From: Alphaproteobacteria bacterium
GTDB taxonomy: Bacteria > Pseudomonadota > Alphaproteobacteria > DSM-16000 > Inquilinaceae
Length of the DNA: 64,000 nucleotides
Assembly: GCA_028281265.1 (NCBI GenBank)
Contig: JANQKE010000188.1
Coordinates: forward strand, 1 to 64,000
Direction: 5' to 3'
The first letter of the stretch is position 1, and each line of letters starts with the position of its first letter. Below, piece after piece: positions 25,197 through 34,876 of the stretch. The position numbers and the translations under genes were made by a program. The notes beneath the pieces are model-generated. The model was given only the letters and a program-made list of their open reading frames with translations, ran no database searches and was not told where the DNA came from.

Positions 25197-26729
25197 CTAC
25201 CCGGTCGCGCGCCCGTAGCCGTCGTCCAGCCGGACGATGTCGTCGTCTTCCAGATACGAACCGGACTGGACCTCGATGAACTCGAGCTCGATCTTGCCCG
25301 GATTGGCCAGCCGGTGTTCGGCGCCCAGGGGGATGAACGCGGACTGGTTCTCGGTCAGCAACTGGCTCTCGCCATTGATTTCGACACGGGCGGTGCCGGA
25401 GACGACGACCCAATGCTCGGCGCGGTGGTGGTGGCGTTGCAGGGACATCAGCCCGCCCGGCGAAACCCGGATCCGCTTGACCAGATAGCGCTCGCCCCGG
25501 GCGATGGTGGTGAACGATCCCCAGGGGCGAAAGACGGTCCGGTGCTGTTCGGCTTCGGGGATCCCCTGATCCCGCAGCACGGCGACCAGTTTCTTGAGAT
25601 CGTTGGCCCGGTCCCGAGGGCATACCAGGATCGCATCGGGGGTGACGGTGATGATCAGCCCTTCGACACCGAGGGTGGCGACCAGCGTGTCGGTATTCGA
25701 ATAGACGAAGCTGTTGCGGGTATCGACCAGAGCGGTCCGGCCCCAATGCGCATTGCCGCTCTTGTCATGATGGATCAACTCGGCGATCGACGGCCACAGA
25801 CCGATATCGTTCCAGTCGAAGCTGGCCTCGACGACCGCGAGGTTCCGGGCCTTCTCCATGATCGCGTAATCGATCGAGATCGACGGCAGCCGGCGGAACG
25901 CGTCAGGCTTGAACCGCAGGATGTTCTCCTGCTCCCAGGCGGTCGCCCAGGTTTCCTCCAGCAGGGTCCACGCGTCGGGCAGGTGATCGTGGAAGGCCTG
26001 CCGCATGACCCGGGCCTCGAACAGGAAGATACCGGCGTTCCAGTAGCTCTCCCCTTCGGCGAGAAGGGTCTGCGCCGTCTTCAGATCCGGCTTCTCGACG
26101 AACCCCTCCAGCCGCTTGGCGCCGGTGCCGGAGATCCCGTCGCCGCGCCGCAGATATCCGTAACCGGTGTGCGGCCGGTCCGGCGTGATGCCGAAGGTGA
26201 CGATGTAGCCCTCTTGCGCGGCCGGGATGGCCGCCTGGATCGATTCCGAGAATCCTTGCAGGTCTTCGATCAGATGATCGGCCGGGCAGACCAGCAGCAG
26301 GGTGCGGGGATCGACGTCCATGGCGGCGATCGTCGCCAATCCGACGGCCGAGGCGGAATCCCGTCGGTCCGGTTCGGCCAGCACCTGGCCCCCGCCGCGG
26401 GCGGCCTTGGCGACCTGCTGTGCGACGAAGAAGCGATCGGCTTCGTTGCAGATGACCCGAAGCGGCGCGCGGCTGAGTGCCGGAACCGAGGACAGGCGGG
26501 TCACCGTCTTCTCCAGAAGCGATGGCTGGCCCGCGATCTCCAGAAGCTGCTTGGGGAAGGCCGCCCGCGACAGCGGCCACAACCGCTCGCCACCGCCGCC
26601 GGACAGGATGACCGGGTGGACCGTGGCCTCGGCCGCGCCCGCCAGGGTCCCGTACAGCGGTTCCGAAGCGTCCAGACGATCGACCGAAATCTGCCCGTCG
26701 CCGACCACACTGCTGTTCATGCCTGCCAC
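25197..26729 (-). CDS. manC: Mannose-1-phosphate guanylyltransferase / mannose-6-phosphate isomerase (type II PMI)
   Basis: A 510-residue bifunctional enzyme for GDP-mannose synthesis. The nucleotidyltransferase signature GGGGERLWPLSR lies near 44-55, with PADH and FVEKPD further on. The C-terminal cupin (about 395-500) carries RPWGSFTTI, the metal-binding HHHRAEHW and GTARVEING, and gives the isomerase activity. An N-terminal extension of about 35 residues precedes the conserved start. GDP-mannose feeds exopolysaccharide, LPS or GDP-fucose-type sugars; no such cluster is seen beside it. It is preceded by a long, A+T-richer upstream region that may hold its promoter. Confidence 0.93.
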   Translation of the reverse strand: MAGMNSSVVGDGQISVDRLDASEPLYGTLAGAAEATVHPVILSGGGGERLWPLSRAAFPKQLLEIAGQPSLLEKTVTRLSSVPALSRAPLRVICNEADRFFVAQQVAKAARGGGQVLAEPDRRDSASAVGLATIAAMDVDPRTLLLVCPADHLIEDLQGFSESIQAAIPAAQEGYIVTFGITPDRPHTGYGYLRRGDGISGTGAKRLEGFVEKPDLKTAQTLLAEGESYWNAGIFLFEARVMRQAFHDHLPDAWTLLEETWATAWEQENILRFKPDAFRRLPSISIDYAIMEKARNLAVVEASFDWNDIGLWPSIAELIHHDKSGNAHWGRTALVDTRNSFVYSNTDTLVATLGVEGLIITVTPDAILVCPRDRANDLKKLVAVLRDQGIPEAEQHRTVFRPWGSFTTIARGERYLVKRIRVSPGGLMSLQRHHHRAEHWVVVSGTARVEINGESQLLTENQSAFIPLGAEHRLANPGKIELEFIEVQSGSYLEDDDIVRLDDGYGRATG

Positions 26730-27157
26730 CCCGTTCTGGTGCGCAACTGTAACATCCTGGCCCGGCGCAATCTTTTGCCGCCTTATAGCCGCTTGCAGTG
26801 ACGGCTGTCATTCTCAATTTCGACAGCCTTTCGACACCTGCATGCCACGGTTCGAACACATCGGAACCTAGGCTACGGTCCGGCGGCGCGCAATGCGGAT
26901 CACCTTGAGGGATAAATGGAAGTGGTCTCGAATTCTTCTCAACTTGAATGCGGGCCCGAGTACCTACTACAGGATGGTCTACGACGACTTGCCCGGAGCA
27001 ATACGAGGAGGATCAATACGAGGATATGAGCCGACGGTCTCGTCCGGTTCGGGGCCGACCGAGTCATCGTGACCGGACGGGCGATGTGCCCGCGACCAGC
27101 GCCGACCCGGCGGCCCGGCCCGGGCGGGCCGATACCGGGGCGCTGGTCCGGCCGCGA
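26730..27157. other. Gene-free, A+T-richer region upstream of manC
   Basis: No gene is convincing here. About 26.75-27.02 kb is much lower in G+C than its surroundings. It contains a hairpin with arms GGCTGTC/GACAGCC at 26803-26828 followed by TTT, and an 11-bp direct repeat CAATACGAGGA at 26999-27009 and 27014-27024. The side next to DUF455 holds a GC-rich hairpin (separate entry). The manC promoter presumably lies here. Confidence 0.45.
27094..27148 (-). terminator. GC-rich hairpin downstream of the DUF455 gene
   Basis: Perfect 10-bp arms GACCAGCGCC (27094-27103) and complement (27139-27148) enclose a 35-base loop that is itself GC-rich and self-complementary. It begins ten bases after the DUF455 stop on the minus strand. 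There is no T-run. Confidence 0.4.
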
Positions 27158-27994
27158 TCATGCCGTCCGATCCGGTCGGGCGGCCGGGGCGATCGGATCG
27201 TAATAGGCCGCGGCGAACCCGGCCGCCTCCCGCGACCGATAGTTGAACGGCCGTTTGAGGACGCCCTTGAAGTACGTCGTCACCAGGCTTTGCCACGTCC
27301 CGATCGGTTCGCGCCCCTGATGCGCACAGACATGCTCGAACCAGCGCTTGCCGATCGCGACATGACCGATCTCGTCGTCGTGGATCATCTGGAGAATGTC
27401 CGCCGAAGGGTCGTCGCCGTGCCGACGTAGCGAGGCGATCATGGCGGGTGTGACGTCCAGGCCGCGCGCTTCCAGCACCATCGGCACGACCGCCAGCCGG
27501 GCGGCGAGATCGTGCGCGGTGTCCTGGCTCGATTGCCACAGCCCGTCATGGGCCGGCAAGGCGCCGTAGCCGCTGCCCAGCGTCCGCAGCCGCGCCTCCA
27601 GGCACAGGAAATGCTTGCCTTCCTCGTCGGCGACCTGGACCCAATCGTCGAAGAACGGACGCGGCAGGGGCACGCGGGCGTGCTCGGGATCGCTGAACCG
27701 CGCGATCACGTCCCATGACAGATCGACGGCGTTGAGCTCGATATGGGCGAGCGCGTGCAGCAGCGCGATCCGGCTTGCCGGGCTGCCCGCCTTGCGCCGC
27801 TTCGGCATGTCCGCCGGCGGACGCAACGCCGGCAAGGCCGGTCGCGCCGGTCGGTCGTCGGGGTGGCCCCGGCCGATCTCCCCCACCGCACCGGACCGCC
27901 AGGCCGCCGCCCAATGCCGGCTGGCCCGGGCCTTGGCGACGGCATCGGCCGTGCGGAGAACGGTGATCGCGGCGTCGGCCAGGGTGGGTGTCAT
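27158..27994 (-). CDS. DUF455 family ferritin-like protein
   Basis: A 278-residue soluble protein of the DUF455 family, which has a ferritin-like four-helix bundle. Carboxylate and histidine ligands for a di-iron site are visible: HIELNAVDLSWD, VADEEGKHF and HDDEIGHV. The KRRKAGSPASRIALLHALAH stretch is the family signature. Catalytic function is not established in the family; oxygenation or RNA modification resembling MiaE has been suggested by fold. An in-frame start at 28060 adds unlike residues; the ATG at 27994 fits. It is divergent from the GGDEF gene. Confidence 0.85.
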   Translation of the reverse strand: MTPTLADAAITVLRTADAVAKARASRHWAAAWRSGAVGEIGRGHPDDRPARPALPALRPPADMPKRRKAGSPASRIALLHALAHIELNAVDLSWDVIARFSDPEHARVPLPRPFFDDWVQVADEEGKHFLCLEARLRTLGSGYGALPAHDGLWQSSQDTAHDLAARLAVVPMVLEARGLDVTPAMIASLRRHGDDPSADILQMIHDDEIGHVAIGKRWFEHVCAHQGREPIGTWQSLVTTYFKGVLKRPFNYRSREAAGFAAAYYDPIAPAARPDRTA

Positions 27995-28127
27995 GGCGGA
28001 ACGGGGTCTCGGTGCACGGCCCGGTGGAACGCCTCCGTCGAAAGGCTGCACCGCCGGCAAGGGCTGGTTAACCCAATCGGGCTAGCGTCGCACGCACTCA
28101 TTATCGTCGTCACCATGGTGCAGGCCG

Positions 28128-29849
28128 ATGTGCGCTGTTGCGGCCCAGATCACGCGAACCGATGCGGCCGCCCCGGAGCCGGTCGACACGGATACGGCCG
28201 TCGAGCTGGTCGAGCGGTTTCCCGGTCCGGCCCTGCTGGTCGATGTCGAAGGCCGTGTTCTGGCCAGCAGTCAGCCGGCCCGTCCCCTGGCCGTCCACCG
28301 CAGCGGCCAGCGATGGTGGCAGCGGCTGTGGGCATGGGTCTCCGGCGGTCTCGGCCGCGGGGAGCCGGTCTGCGTCACCGAGATCGATACCAGCATCGGG
28401 ATCGCCGTCATCGAATGGACGGCGACCGTCCTGCCGCCGTCGAAGGTGGTCCTGCTGGGGCGGGACGTCACCGCCGAGCGCACGCTGCATACGGCCTTGG
28501 TGGACAGCCGCCAGCGCTTCCGCGCCTTGGTCGACCTGGTCGCCGACTTCGCCTGGGAGACCGACGCCCAGGGGCTGTTCCGCTATATGTCGCCGGGCGG
28601 CGCCCTGGGCCATGCGGCGACCGATCTGTCGGGCTGGTCGATCGCCGTTCTGTATCCGGAGGAGCCGCTGCACCGCACGCCGTTCGAGGCGCGGACGCCG
28701 ATCGAAGGGGAGGAGATCCGTCTGCTGGCGGCGGACGGATCGGTGGCTTACATCCAGGTCTGGGCGGTGCCGATCCTCGACGGCCGGGGACGGTGGTGCG
28801 GCGCCCGCGGCCTGTGCCGGGACGTGACGGCCGATCGGCAGCGGCAGCAGGCCCTGGCGCGGGCCCGGCTGCGGCAGCGCGTCCTGGACGACGTGATGCG
28901 GGCCATCCGCGACGAGATCGAGCCCGACGGGATGCGCCGCCGGGCGGTGGAAGCGGTCGCCCAGGCGTTGGGGGCGGTCGGATGCGACATCGATGACGGC
29001 GGACCGATGCCGGACCGGGTCGTGCTCTGCACCCACGGAACGGCGATCCCCGACGGGTTGTTGCCGGATGTGGCCGCCAGGGCCGGTCTGCCGATCGCCG
29101 GCGTCGCCCCGGCCCTGGTCGCCGCCCGCACCGAAGCCGGCCACTGCCTGAGGCGCCCGACCTGGAACTCCGGCCGCTGCAACGGGGCGGTGGCGGTATG
29201 GCGTCGAGCCGGCGACCGGCCGTTCGACGAGGAGGAGGCGGAGACCTTCGCCGCCGTGGCCGCCCAGTTGGGCGTCGGTATGGCGCAGGCGGATGCCATC
29301 ACCCGCTTCCAGCACCTGGCCGAGCGCGACGGCCTGTCGGGTGTCTACAACCGGCGGACGTTCCGGGACAAGCTCGCCGCCATGCTGACGGCCGCCCCGG
29401 CCGGGGGCGCGCTGCTCTATCTCGACGTCGACAACTTCAAGTCGGTCAACGATCGGCTCGGGCACCAGGCCGGCGACGCGTTGATCAGGATCGTCGCCGA
29501 ACGGCTGCAGGCCAAGGCGGTCGAGACCGCGGGGATGGCCGGGCGGATGGGCGGGGACGAGTTCGTGCTGTGGATCCCCGATCCGGCCGACCGCGGCGAC
29601 GCCGTCGCCCGCGACCTGACCCGAGCGGATCCCGCCATGGCCGAGATGACGCGCCAGGCCGGGATCGCGGTTGCCCTGTCGGTCGGCCTGACGGATTGGC
29701 GGGGTCGCGCGGACACGCTGGATGCGCTGATCGCGCGCGCGGACGGCGCCATGTACCGGGCCAAGGGCCTCGCCAAACAGCAGGGCAGGGCCGGCGGGTT
29801 GTGGATCGACCGCCAGTGCGAGACCGGCACCCAAGGCAGACAGCCGTGA
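28128..29849 (+). CDS. PAS-containing diguanylate cyclase (GGDEF)
   Basis: A 573-residue cytosolic signalling protein without transmembrane segments. The N-terminal half contains two PAS-like regions (about 25-115 and 125-230), the second with a typical WxVPILDGRGRWCGARGLCRDVTADR end. A GAF-like stretch follows (about 245-395), then a GGDEF domain with the intact motif at 475-479. The residues five positions ahead do not form an RxxD I-site, so product inhibition by c-di-GMP is probably absent. Its TGA overlaps the GTG start of the DUF2336 gene by four bases, indicating coupled expression. Confidence 0.9.
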   Translation: MCAVAAQITRTDAAAPEPVDTDTAVELVERFPGPALLVDVEGRVLASSQPARPLAVHRSGQRWWQRLWAWVSGGLGRGEPVCVTEIDTSIGIAVIEWTATVLPPSKVVLLGRDVTAERTLHTALVDSRQRFRALVDLVADFAWETDAQGLFRYMSPGGALGHAATDLSGWSIAVLYPEEPLHRTPFEARTPIEGEEIRLLAADGSVAYIQVWAVPILDGRGRWCGARGLCRDVTADRQRQQALARARLRQRVLDDVMRAIRDEIEPDGMRRRAVEAVAQALGAVGCDIDDGGPMPDRVVLCTHGTAIPDGLLPDVAARAGLPIAGVAPALVAARTEAGHCLRRPTWNSGRCNGAVAVWRRAGDRPFDEEEAETFAAVAAQLGVGMAQADAITRFQHLAERDGLSGVYNRRTFRDKLAAMLTAAPAGGALLYLDVDNFKSVNDRLGHQAGDALIRIVAERLQAKAVETAGMAGRMGGDEFVLWIPDPADRGDAVARDLTRADPAMAEMTRQAGIAVALSVGLTDWRGRADTLDALIARADGAMYRAKGLAKQQGRAGGLWIDRQCETGTQGRQP

Positions 29850-31234
29850 CCGTCGTCGAGGATTGGGCCGAGTCAGCACCGCTCGACTACGAAGCCGCCA
29901 AGGCCCTGGCCCGGCATACCGATGCGGCCGTCCGGCGCCTGCTCGCCGCCCGCCGGGACGCGATGCCGGAGATCCTGTTCTTCCTCGCCGCCGATCGGGA
30001 TCGGACGGTGCGGGCGGCGGCGGCCGGCAATCCGGCCACGCCGAAGCGGACCGACCTGTTGCTGGCGACCGACCCCGAAGAGGCCGTGCGGTCCGAGCTG
30101 GTCGGCAAGATCGTCGATCACCTGCCGGCCAACGGCACCCCGCCCAAGCCGATCGAGACGATCGTGGTCGACGTGCTGAAGCGGCTGTCGGCCGATCCGT
30201 CGCCGTCGATCCGGCGTCTGTTGTCCGAAGCCGTCCGCGAACTCGAACAAGCACCCAGATCGGTGGTCCTCGATCTCGCCCGGGACCGGGCGGACGAGGT
30301 GGCCGAGCCGGTCTTGCGGCATTCTCCCCAACTGGGTGCGGACGACCTGATCGATCTGGTGGAGGAGGGGCGCAGCAGCCGGCAGCTCCGCGCCATCGCC
30401 GCGCGGGACAATCTGCCCGGTTCCGTCGCCGCGGCGATCGTCGCCCGGGACGACGTCGACGCCACGGCGGCGTTGCTGGGCAACGCGTCGGCCCAGATCC
30501 GCGAGGACACCCTCGATCGCATCCTCGACCTGGCGCCGGACCGGCCGGCCTGGCATCGCCCGCTGGTCTACCGGCCGACCCTGCCGGGCAGTGCGGTCAA
30601 GCGGCTGTCGGAGTTCGTGGCCCGGTCGCTGCTGGAGAACCTCGCCGCCCGCGCCGATCTGCCCGCAGAGGTCCGCGCCGACGTTCAGGCGACGACCGCG
30701 CACCGGTTCGGACCGACGACCGATCCGGTCGACGTCACCGTTCTGCCGGTCACGGCGGATACCGATGCGGAAGATCCCGAAGACGCGGAAGAGGCGGCGG
30801 CCGCCGGGTCCGGCCGGGGGCAACTGGTCGACATCCTGGATACCGATGCCGGTGCGGACCCGACTGCGGAAGAACCGTCGAAGGCTTCGTTCGGGGGGGC
30901 CGACGCGGCCGCTGCCGCTGCCCGGGCCGGCACGCTGACCGAAAACGATATCGACGATGCCATCTTCGGCGGGGATCGGGCCTATGCGGTGGCGGGTCTC
31001 GCGGCGAAGATCGGAACGGACGCTTCGGTGGTGGAATCGATCCTGCGGTCGCAGAGCCCGCGTTCGGTCACCGCCCTGGTCTGGCGCGCGGGCATGAGCA
31101 TGCGGCTGGCGATGAAGGTGCAGCTCCAGCTCGCGCGCATCCCCAGCCGGTCCGTCCTGAACGCCCGGGACGGCACGGCGTTCCCGATGTCCGACACGCA
31201 GATGCGGGAGCAGCTCAGCATGTTCGGGGTATAG
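29846..31234 (+). CDS. DUF2336 domain-containing protein
   Basis: A 462-residue protein of the alphaproteobacterial DUF2336 family. It consists of HEAT-like helical repeats (for example FFLAADRDRTVRAAAAGNP and VLRHSPQLGADDLIDLVEEG), an acidic Asp/Glu/Ala linker around 300-350, and a C-terminal helical part ending MREQLSMFGV. Function is unknown; the family recurs beside signalling genes. The reading frame is open from 29198, but that part overlaps the GGDEF domain; the GTG at 29846, with AAGG upstream and a GTGA overlap, is the credible start. Confidence 0.85.
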   Translation: MTVVEDWAESAPLDYEAAKALARHTDAAVRRLLAARRDAMPEILFFLAADRDRTVRAAAAGNPATPKRTDLLLATDPEEAVRSELVGKIVDHLPANGTPPKPIETIVVDVLKRLSADPSPSIRRLLSEAVRELEQAPRSVVLDLARDRADEVAEPVLRHSPQLGADDLIDLVEEGRSSRQLRAIAARDNLPGSVAAAIVARDDVDATAALLGNASAQIREDTLDRILDLAPDRPAWHRPLVYRPTLPGSAVKRLSEFVARSLLENLAARADLPAEVRADVQATTAHRFGPTTDPVDVTVLPVTADTDAEDPEDAEEAAAAGSGRGQLVDILDTDAGADPTAEEPSKASFGGADAAAAAARAGTLTENDIDDAIFGGDRAYAVAGLAAKIGTDASVVESILRSQSPRSVTALVWRAGMSMRLAMKVQLQLARIPSRSVLNARDGTAFPMSDTQMREQLSMFGV

Positions 31235-31352
31235 CCGGCCGCCCGGCCATGCCCGCGGCGATTGTCCGATGCCCGTGACCATGGTGTAAGCTCGACCGCA
31301 TGACGGTCGCCGGTCCGGCGGCCGGTCCCGTCCGATCACCCGTTCGAGGGCA

Positions 31353-34013
31353 ATGATGGCCGTGCCTGACGCCTCCGCCGTGCCGCCCCAGCCCAAGCGG
31401 CTGTCCGACTACGCCCCGCCGGCGTTCATCGTCGATACCGTGGACCTGGTGTTCGACCTCGATCCGACGACCACGCGGGTCAAGGCGCGACTGGGGCTGC
31501 GGCGCAATCCTGCGCCGGGGCTCGATCCCCGCGCGCCCTGCCGGCTGGACGGCGACGGGTTGACCCTGGTCGGGCTGGAGATCGACGGCGCCCCGCCCGA
31601 ACAGGGCCAGGTCGCCATGCGCCCGGACGGGCTGATCATCGACGGCCTGCCACAGGCCTGCACGCTCGACATCGAAACGGAGATCGGTCCCGCGACCAAC
31701 ACGGCCCTGTCCGGACTGTACGAATCCGGCGGCAACCTCACCACCCAGTGCGAGCCCGAAGGGTTCCGGCGGATCACCTATTTCCCCGACCGGCCGGACG
31801 TGCTGGCGCGCTACACCGTGACCTTGCTGGCCGACCGGCAGCGCTTCCCGGTCCTGCTGTCGAACGGCAACCGGGTCGACGCGGGCGAGACCGGGGACGG
31901 CCGGCACTGGGCCAAATGGGTCGATCCGTTCCCCAAGCCGTCCTATCTGTTCGCGCTCGTCGCCGGGGACCTCGAAGCGGTGCGGGACCGGTTCGTCACC
32001 CGGTCGGGCCGGGCGGTGGAACTGGCGATCTACGTCCGCGCCCCCGACCTCGACAAATGCGATCACGCCATGGAGAGCCTGAAGGCATCCATGCGCTGGG
32101 ACGAGGCGGTCTTCGGCCTCGAATACGATCTCGACATCTTCAACATCGTCGCCGTGTCCGACTTCAACATGGGCGCGATGGAGAACAAGAGCCTGAACAT
32201 CTTCAATACCGCCCTGGTGCTGGCCAAGCCGGAGACCGCGACGGATACCGACTATCACCGGATCGAAAGCGTCGTCGCGCACGAGTATTTCCACAACTGG
32301 ACCGGCAACCGGATCACCTGCCGGGACTGGTTCCAGCTCACCCTCAAGGAAGGGCTGACCGTCTTCCGCGACCAGTTGTTCAGCGCCGACCAGGGCGATC
32401 CGACGGTGCAGCGGATCGTCGATGTCAGGCGGCTCAGGGCGGCCCAGTTCCCCGAGGATCAGGGGCCGCTCGCCCACCCGATCCGACCCGAAAGCTATAT
32501 CGAGATCAACAACTTCTACACCCCGACCGTGTACGAGAAGGGGGCGGAGGTGATCCGCATGATCCACACCCTGCTGGGTCATGACCGGTTCATGGACGGC
32601 ATGCGGCTGTATGTGGAGCGGCACGACGGCCAGGCGGTGACGTGCGAAGACTTCGTCGCCGCGATGGAGGATGCGGGCCCTGTCGACCTGACCGCCTTCA
32701 GAACCTGGTATCGTCAGGCCGGGACCCCGACGCTGACGGTGTCGGACGCCTATGACGCCGCGGCCGGAACCTACCGGCTGCACCTGCGGCAGACCACGCC
32801 GCCGACGCCGGGCCAGCCGGACAAGGACCCCGTCGTCCTGCCGATCCGCTTAGGCCTGGTCGGGCTCGGCGGCGGTGTGCTTGCCGTCACCCCGGACGGC
32901 GACGAGGAGACGGTCATCGTCCTGGATCGGGCCGAAACGGTCGTGGAGGTCGGCGGCCTGACCGAGCGCCCGGTGCCGTCGCTGCTGCGCGGCTTCTCCG
33001 CTCCGGTCAGGGTCGACGGCCTCGGCCGGGACGCCCTGGAGGTGCTGTTCGCCTACGACCCCGATCCGTTCGGCCGCTGGGAAGCCGGCCAGCAACTGGC
33101 CACGGATCTGCTGCTGGAGATGGTCGCGACGCTGCAGGACGGCGGGCAGCCGGCCTTGTCCGACCGGTTCGTCGAGGCGTTCGCCCGTACCCTGGCCGAC
33201 GATCGGCTGGCCCCCGCCCTGAAGGCGGAGGCCCTGGCCCTGCCGGGGGAGGATTTCCTGGCCGACCGGATGGCCGTCGCCGACCCGGTCGCCATCTTTC
33301 GGGTCCGCGATCTCGCCCGGCGGACGATCGCCACCCGTCTCCGCGAGGCGCTGGCCGCCGCCTACGACGCCATGACCGACCGGGGACCCTTCCGCAAGGA
33401 CGGGGCCGCGGTCGGACGGCGCGCGCTCAAGAACCTCTGTCTGGGTCTGCTGGGCACGCTGACCGACGATGCCGAGGCGATGGCCCTGGTCGACGGCCAG
33501 ATGGCCCGGGCGGACAACATGACGGATTCGCTGGCGGCGCTGGCGATCCTCAACCACCAGGACCGGCCGGAACGGGCCGAGGCCTTGGCCGGGTTCTACG
33601 ACCGCTGGCGGGAGGAGGCGCTGGTGATCGACAAGTGGTTCAGCCTCCAGGCGGCGACCCGGCGCCCGGCCGCGCTGGCGGAGGTCGAGGCGCTGCTGGG
33701 CCATCCGGACTTCACCTTGCGCAATCCCAACCGGGTGAGGGCGCTGGTCGGCGGCTTCGCCGGAGGCAACCCGCTGCACTTCCACGACGCCGGCGGGTCG
33801 GGCTATGCGTTCCTGGCCGATCAGGTCTTGGCGCTCGATCCCCTGAACCCGCAGATGGCGGCCCGGCTGCTGACCCCGCTGGGGCGTTGGCGCCGGGTCG
33901 ACGCGTCGCGGCAAGCGCTGATGACGGCGCAGTTGAGCCGGATCCTGGCCGCGCCGGACCTGTCGCGCGACAGCTACGAGATCGCCAGCAAGAGCCTGGA
34001 GCAAGATGACTGA
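31353..34013 (+). CDS. pepN: Aminopeptidase N
   Basis: An 886-residue M1 zinc metallopeptidase that removes N-terminal residues from peptides in the cytosol. The substrate-anchoring GAMEN motif is in FNMGAMENKSLN, and the zinc site HEYFH is at 310-314 with the downstream Glu in NRITCRDWFQLTLKEGLT. The C-terminal DUF3458-type helical domain is complete. Length matches E. coli PepN. ATG codons at 31353 and 31356 are adjacent. The last four codons (Glu-Gln-Asp-Asp) and the stop lie in a decayed copy of palindromic repeat B. Confidence 0.95.
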   Translation: MMAVPDASAVPPQPKRLSDYAPPAFIVDTVDLVFDLDPTTTRVKARLGLRRNPAPGLDPRAPCRLDGDGLTLVGLEIDGAPPEQGQVAMRPDGLIIDGLPQACTLDIETEIGPATNTALSGLYESGGNLTTQCEPEGFRRITYFPDRPDVLARYTVTLLADRQRFPVLLSNGNRVDAGETGDGRHWAKWVDPFPKPSYLFALVAGDLEAVRDRFVTRSGRAVELAIYVRAPDLDKCDHAMESLKASMRWDEAVFGLEYDLDIFNIVAVSDFNMGAMENKSLNIFNTALVLAKPETATDTDYHRIESVVAHEYFHNWTGNRITCRDWFQLTLKEGLTVFRDQLFSADQGDPTVQRIVDVRRLRAAQFPEDQGPLAHPIRPESYIEINNFYTPTVYEKGAEVIRMIHTLLGHDRFMDGMRLYVERHDGQAVTCEDFVAAMEDAGPVDLTAFRTWYRQAGTPTLTVSDAYDAAAGTYRLHLRQTTPPTPGQPDKDPVVLPIRLGLVGLGGGVLAVTPDGDEETVIVLDRAETVVEVGGLTERPVPSLLRGFSAPVRVDGLGRDALEVLFAYDPDPFGRWEAGQQLATDLLLEMVATLQDGGQPALSDRFVEAFARTLADDRLAPALKAEALALPGEDFLADRMAVADPVAIFRVRDLARRTIATRLREALAAAYDAMTDRGPFRKDGAAVGRRALKNLCLGLLGTLTDDAEAMALVDGQMARADNMTDSLAALAILNHQDRPERAEALAGFYDRWREEALVIDKWFSLQAATRRPAALAEVEALLGHPDFTLRNPNRVRALVGGFAGGNPLHFHDAGGSGYAFLADQVLALDPLNPQMAARLLTPLGRWRRVDASRQALMTAQLSRILAAPDLSRDSYEIASKSLEQDD

Positions 34014-34048
34014 GGGGTGACCCACCCTCCTGCCTGCCTCTTGCTCTC
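33999..34048. repeat. Palindromic repeat family B, decayed copy at the pepN 3' end
   Basis: The outer arms GAGCAAGA (33999-34006) and TCTTGCTC (34041-34048) are intact, and the centre keeps GGGGTG/CACCCT, while the middle of the arms has diverged. The pepN TGA lies inside the left arm. The mlaF gene ends 37 bp further on in the opposite direction. Confidence 0.7.
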
Positions 34049-34084
34049 AAAGGTGAGGCGGTGCCCGCGATGCCGGCGGGCGGT

Positions 34085-34876
34085 TCAGCCGAACCGCTTG
34101 GTCACCGGCATGCGGATCGGCCCCTCGGCCCGGCCGTTGACGAACTGATCGACGAAGGGATTGCCGCTGTCGCCGACCGTATCGGCCGGGCCCGACCAGA
34201 TGATCCGGCCCTCGTGGATCATGGCGATGCGATCGGCGATCTTGCGGGCGCTGGCCATGTCATGGGTGATCGACAGGGCGGTCGCACCGAGCTTCTTGAC
34301 GCAGCTTACGATCAACTCGTTGATCACGTCGCCCATGATCGGGTCGAGCCCGGTCGTCGGCTCGTCGAAGAAGATGATCTCCGGCTCGGCGGCGATCGCG
34401 CGGGCCAGGGCCACCCGCTTCTGCATCCCGCCCGACAGCTCGACCGGCATCAGCTCCGCCACCTCGGGCCGGAGGCCGACCGCCGCCAGCTTCTCCGGGG
34501 CGGCGGCCCGGGCCTGCTTGCGGGTCAGCACGCCGCGCTGGATCAGCGCGAACGTCACGTTCTCCCAGACCGGCAGGCTGTCGAACAAGGCGGCCCCCTG
34601 GAACAGCATCCCGAACTGGCGGAGCAGGACCGTCCGGTCCGATCCGGACAGGCGGGTCGTCTCCCGGCCGTCGACCCGGATGCTGCCGCCGTCGGGCTGC
34701 AGCAGGCCCAGGATGCATTTCAGCATCACCGACTTGCCGGTACCCGAGCCGCCGATCACGACGACGGATTCGCCCCGGCCGACCGACAGGTCGAGCCCGC
34801 GCAGCACCTGCTTGCCGTCGAACCCCTTGGTGACCCCGCTGAGGGCGAGTTTCGGCGGTGCGGCATCGGGGTTCAT
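34085..34876 (-). CDS. mlaF: ABC transporter ATP-binding protein, MlaF-type
   Basis: A 263-residue ATPase of the Mla retrograde phospholipid transport system. Walker A is GGSGTGKS (about 43-50), the signature is LSGGMQKR, and Walker B is IIFFDEPTTGLDP followed by the switch His in SITHDMA. The frame is open further upstream, but that part overlaps mlaE; the ATG at 34876 overlaps the mlaE stop by four bases. Mutant or missing MlaD, MlaB and MlaC cannot be judged because they are not in this window. Confidence 0.9.
   Translation of the reverse strand: MNPDAAPPKLALSGVTKGFDGKQVLRGLDLSVGRGESVVVIGGSGTGKSVMLKCILGLLQPDGGSIRVDGRETTRLSGSDRTVLLRQFGMLFQGAALFDSLPVWENVTFALIQRGVLTRKQARAAAPEKLAAVGLRPEVAELMPVELSGGMQKRVALARAIAAEPEIIFFDEPTTGLDPIMGDVINELIVSCVKKLGATALSITHDMASARKIADRIAMIHEGRIIWSGPADTVGDSGNPFVDQFVNGRAEGPIRMPVTKRFG

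Noticed and set aside
26840-26875. GGTTCGAAC sequence resembling a tRNA T-arm
   Set aside because: No acceptor, D or anticodon stems can be built around it.
26948-27430. A 160-codon plus-strand frame upstream of manC
   Set aside because: Its second half is antisense to the DUF455 gene, and the rest is low-complexity without likeness to any protein.
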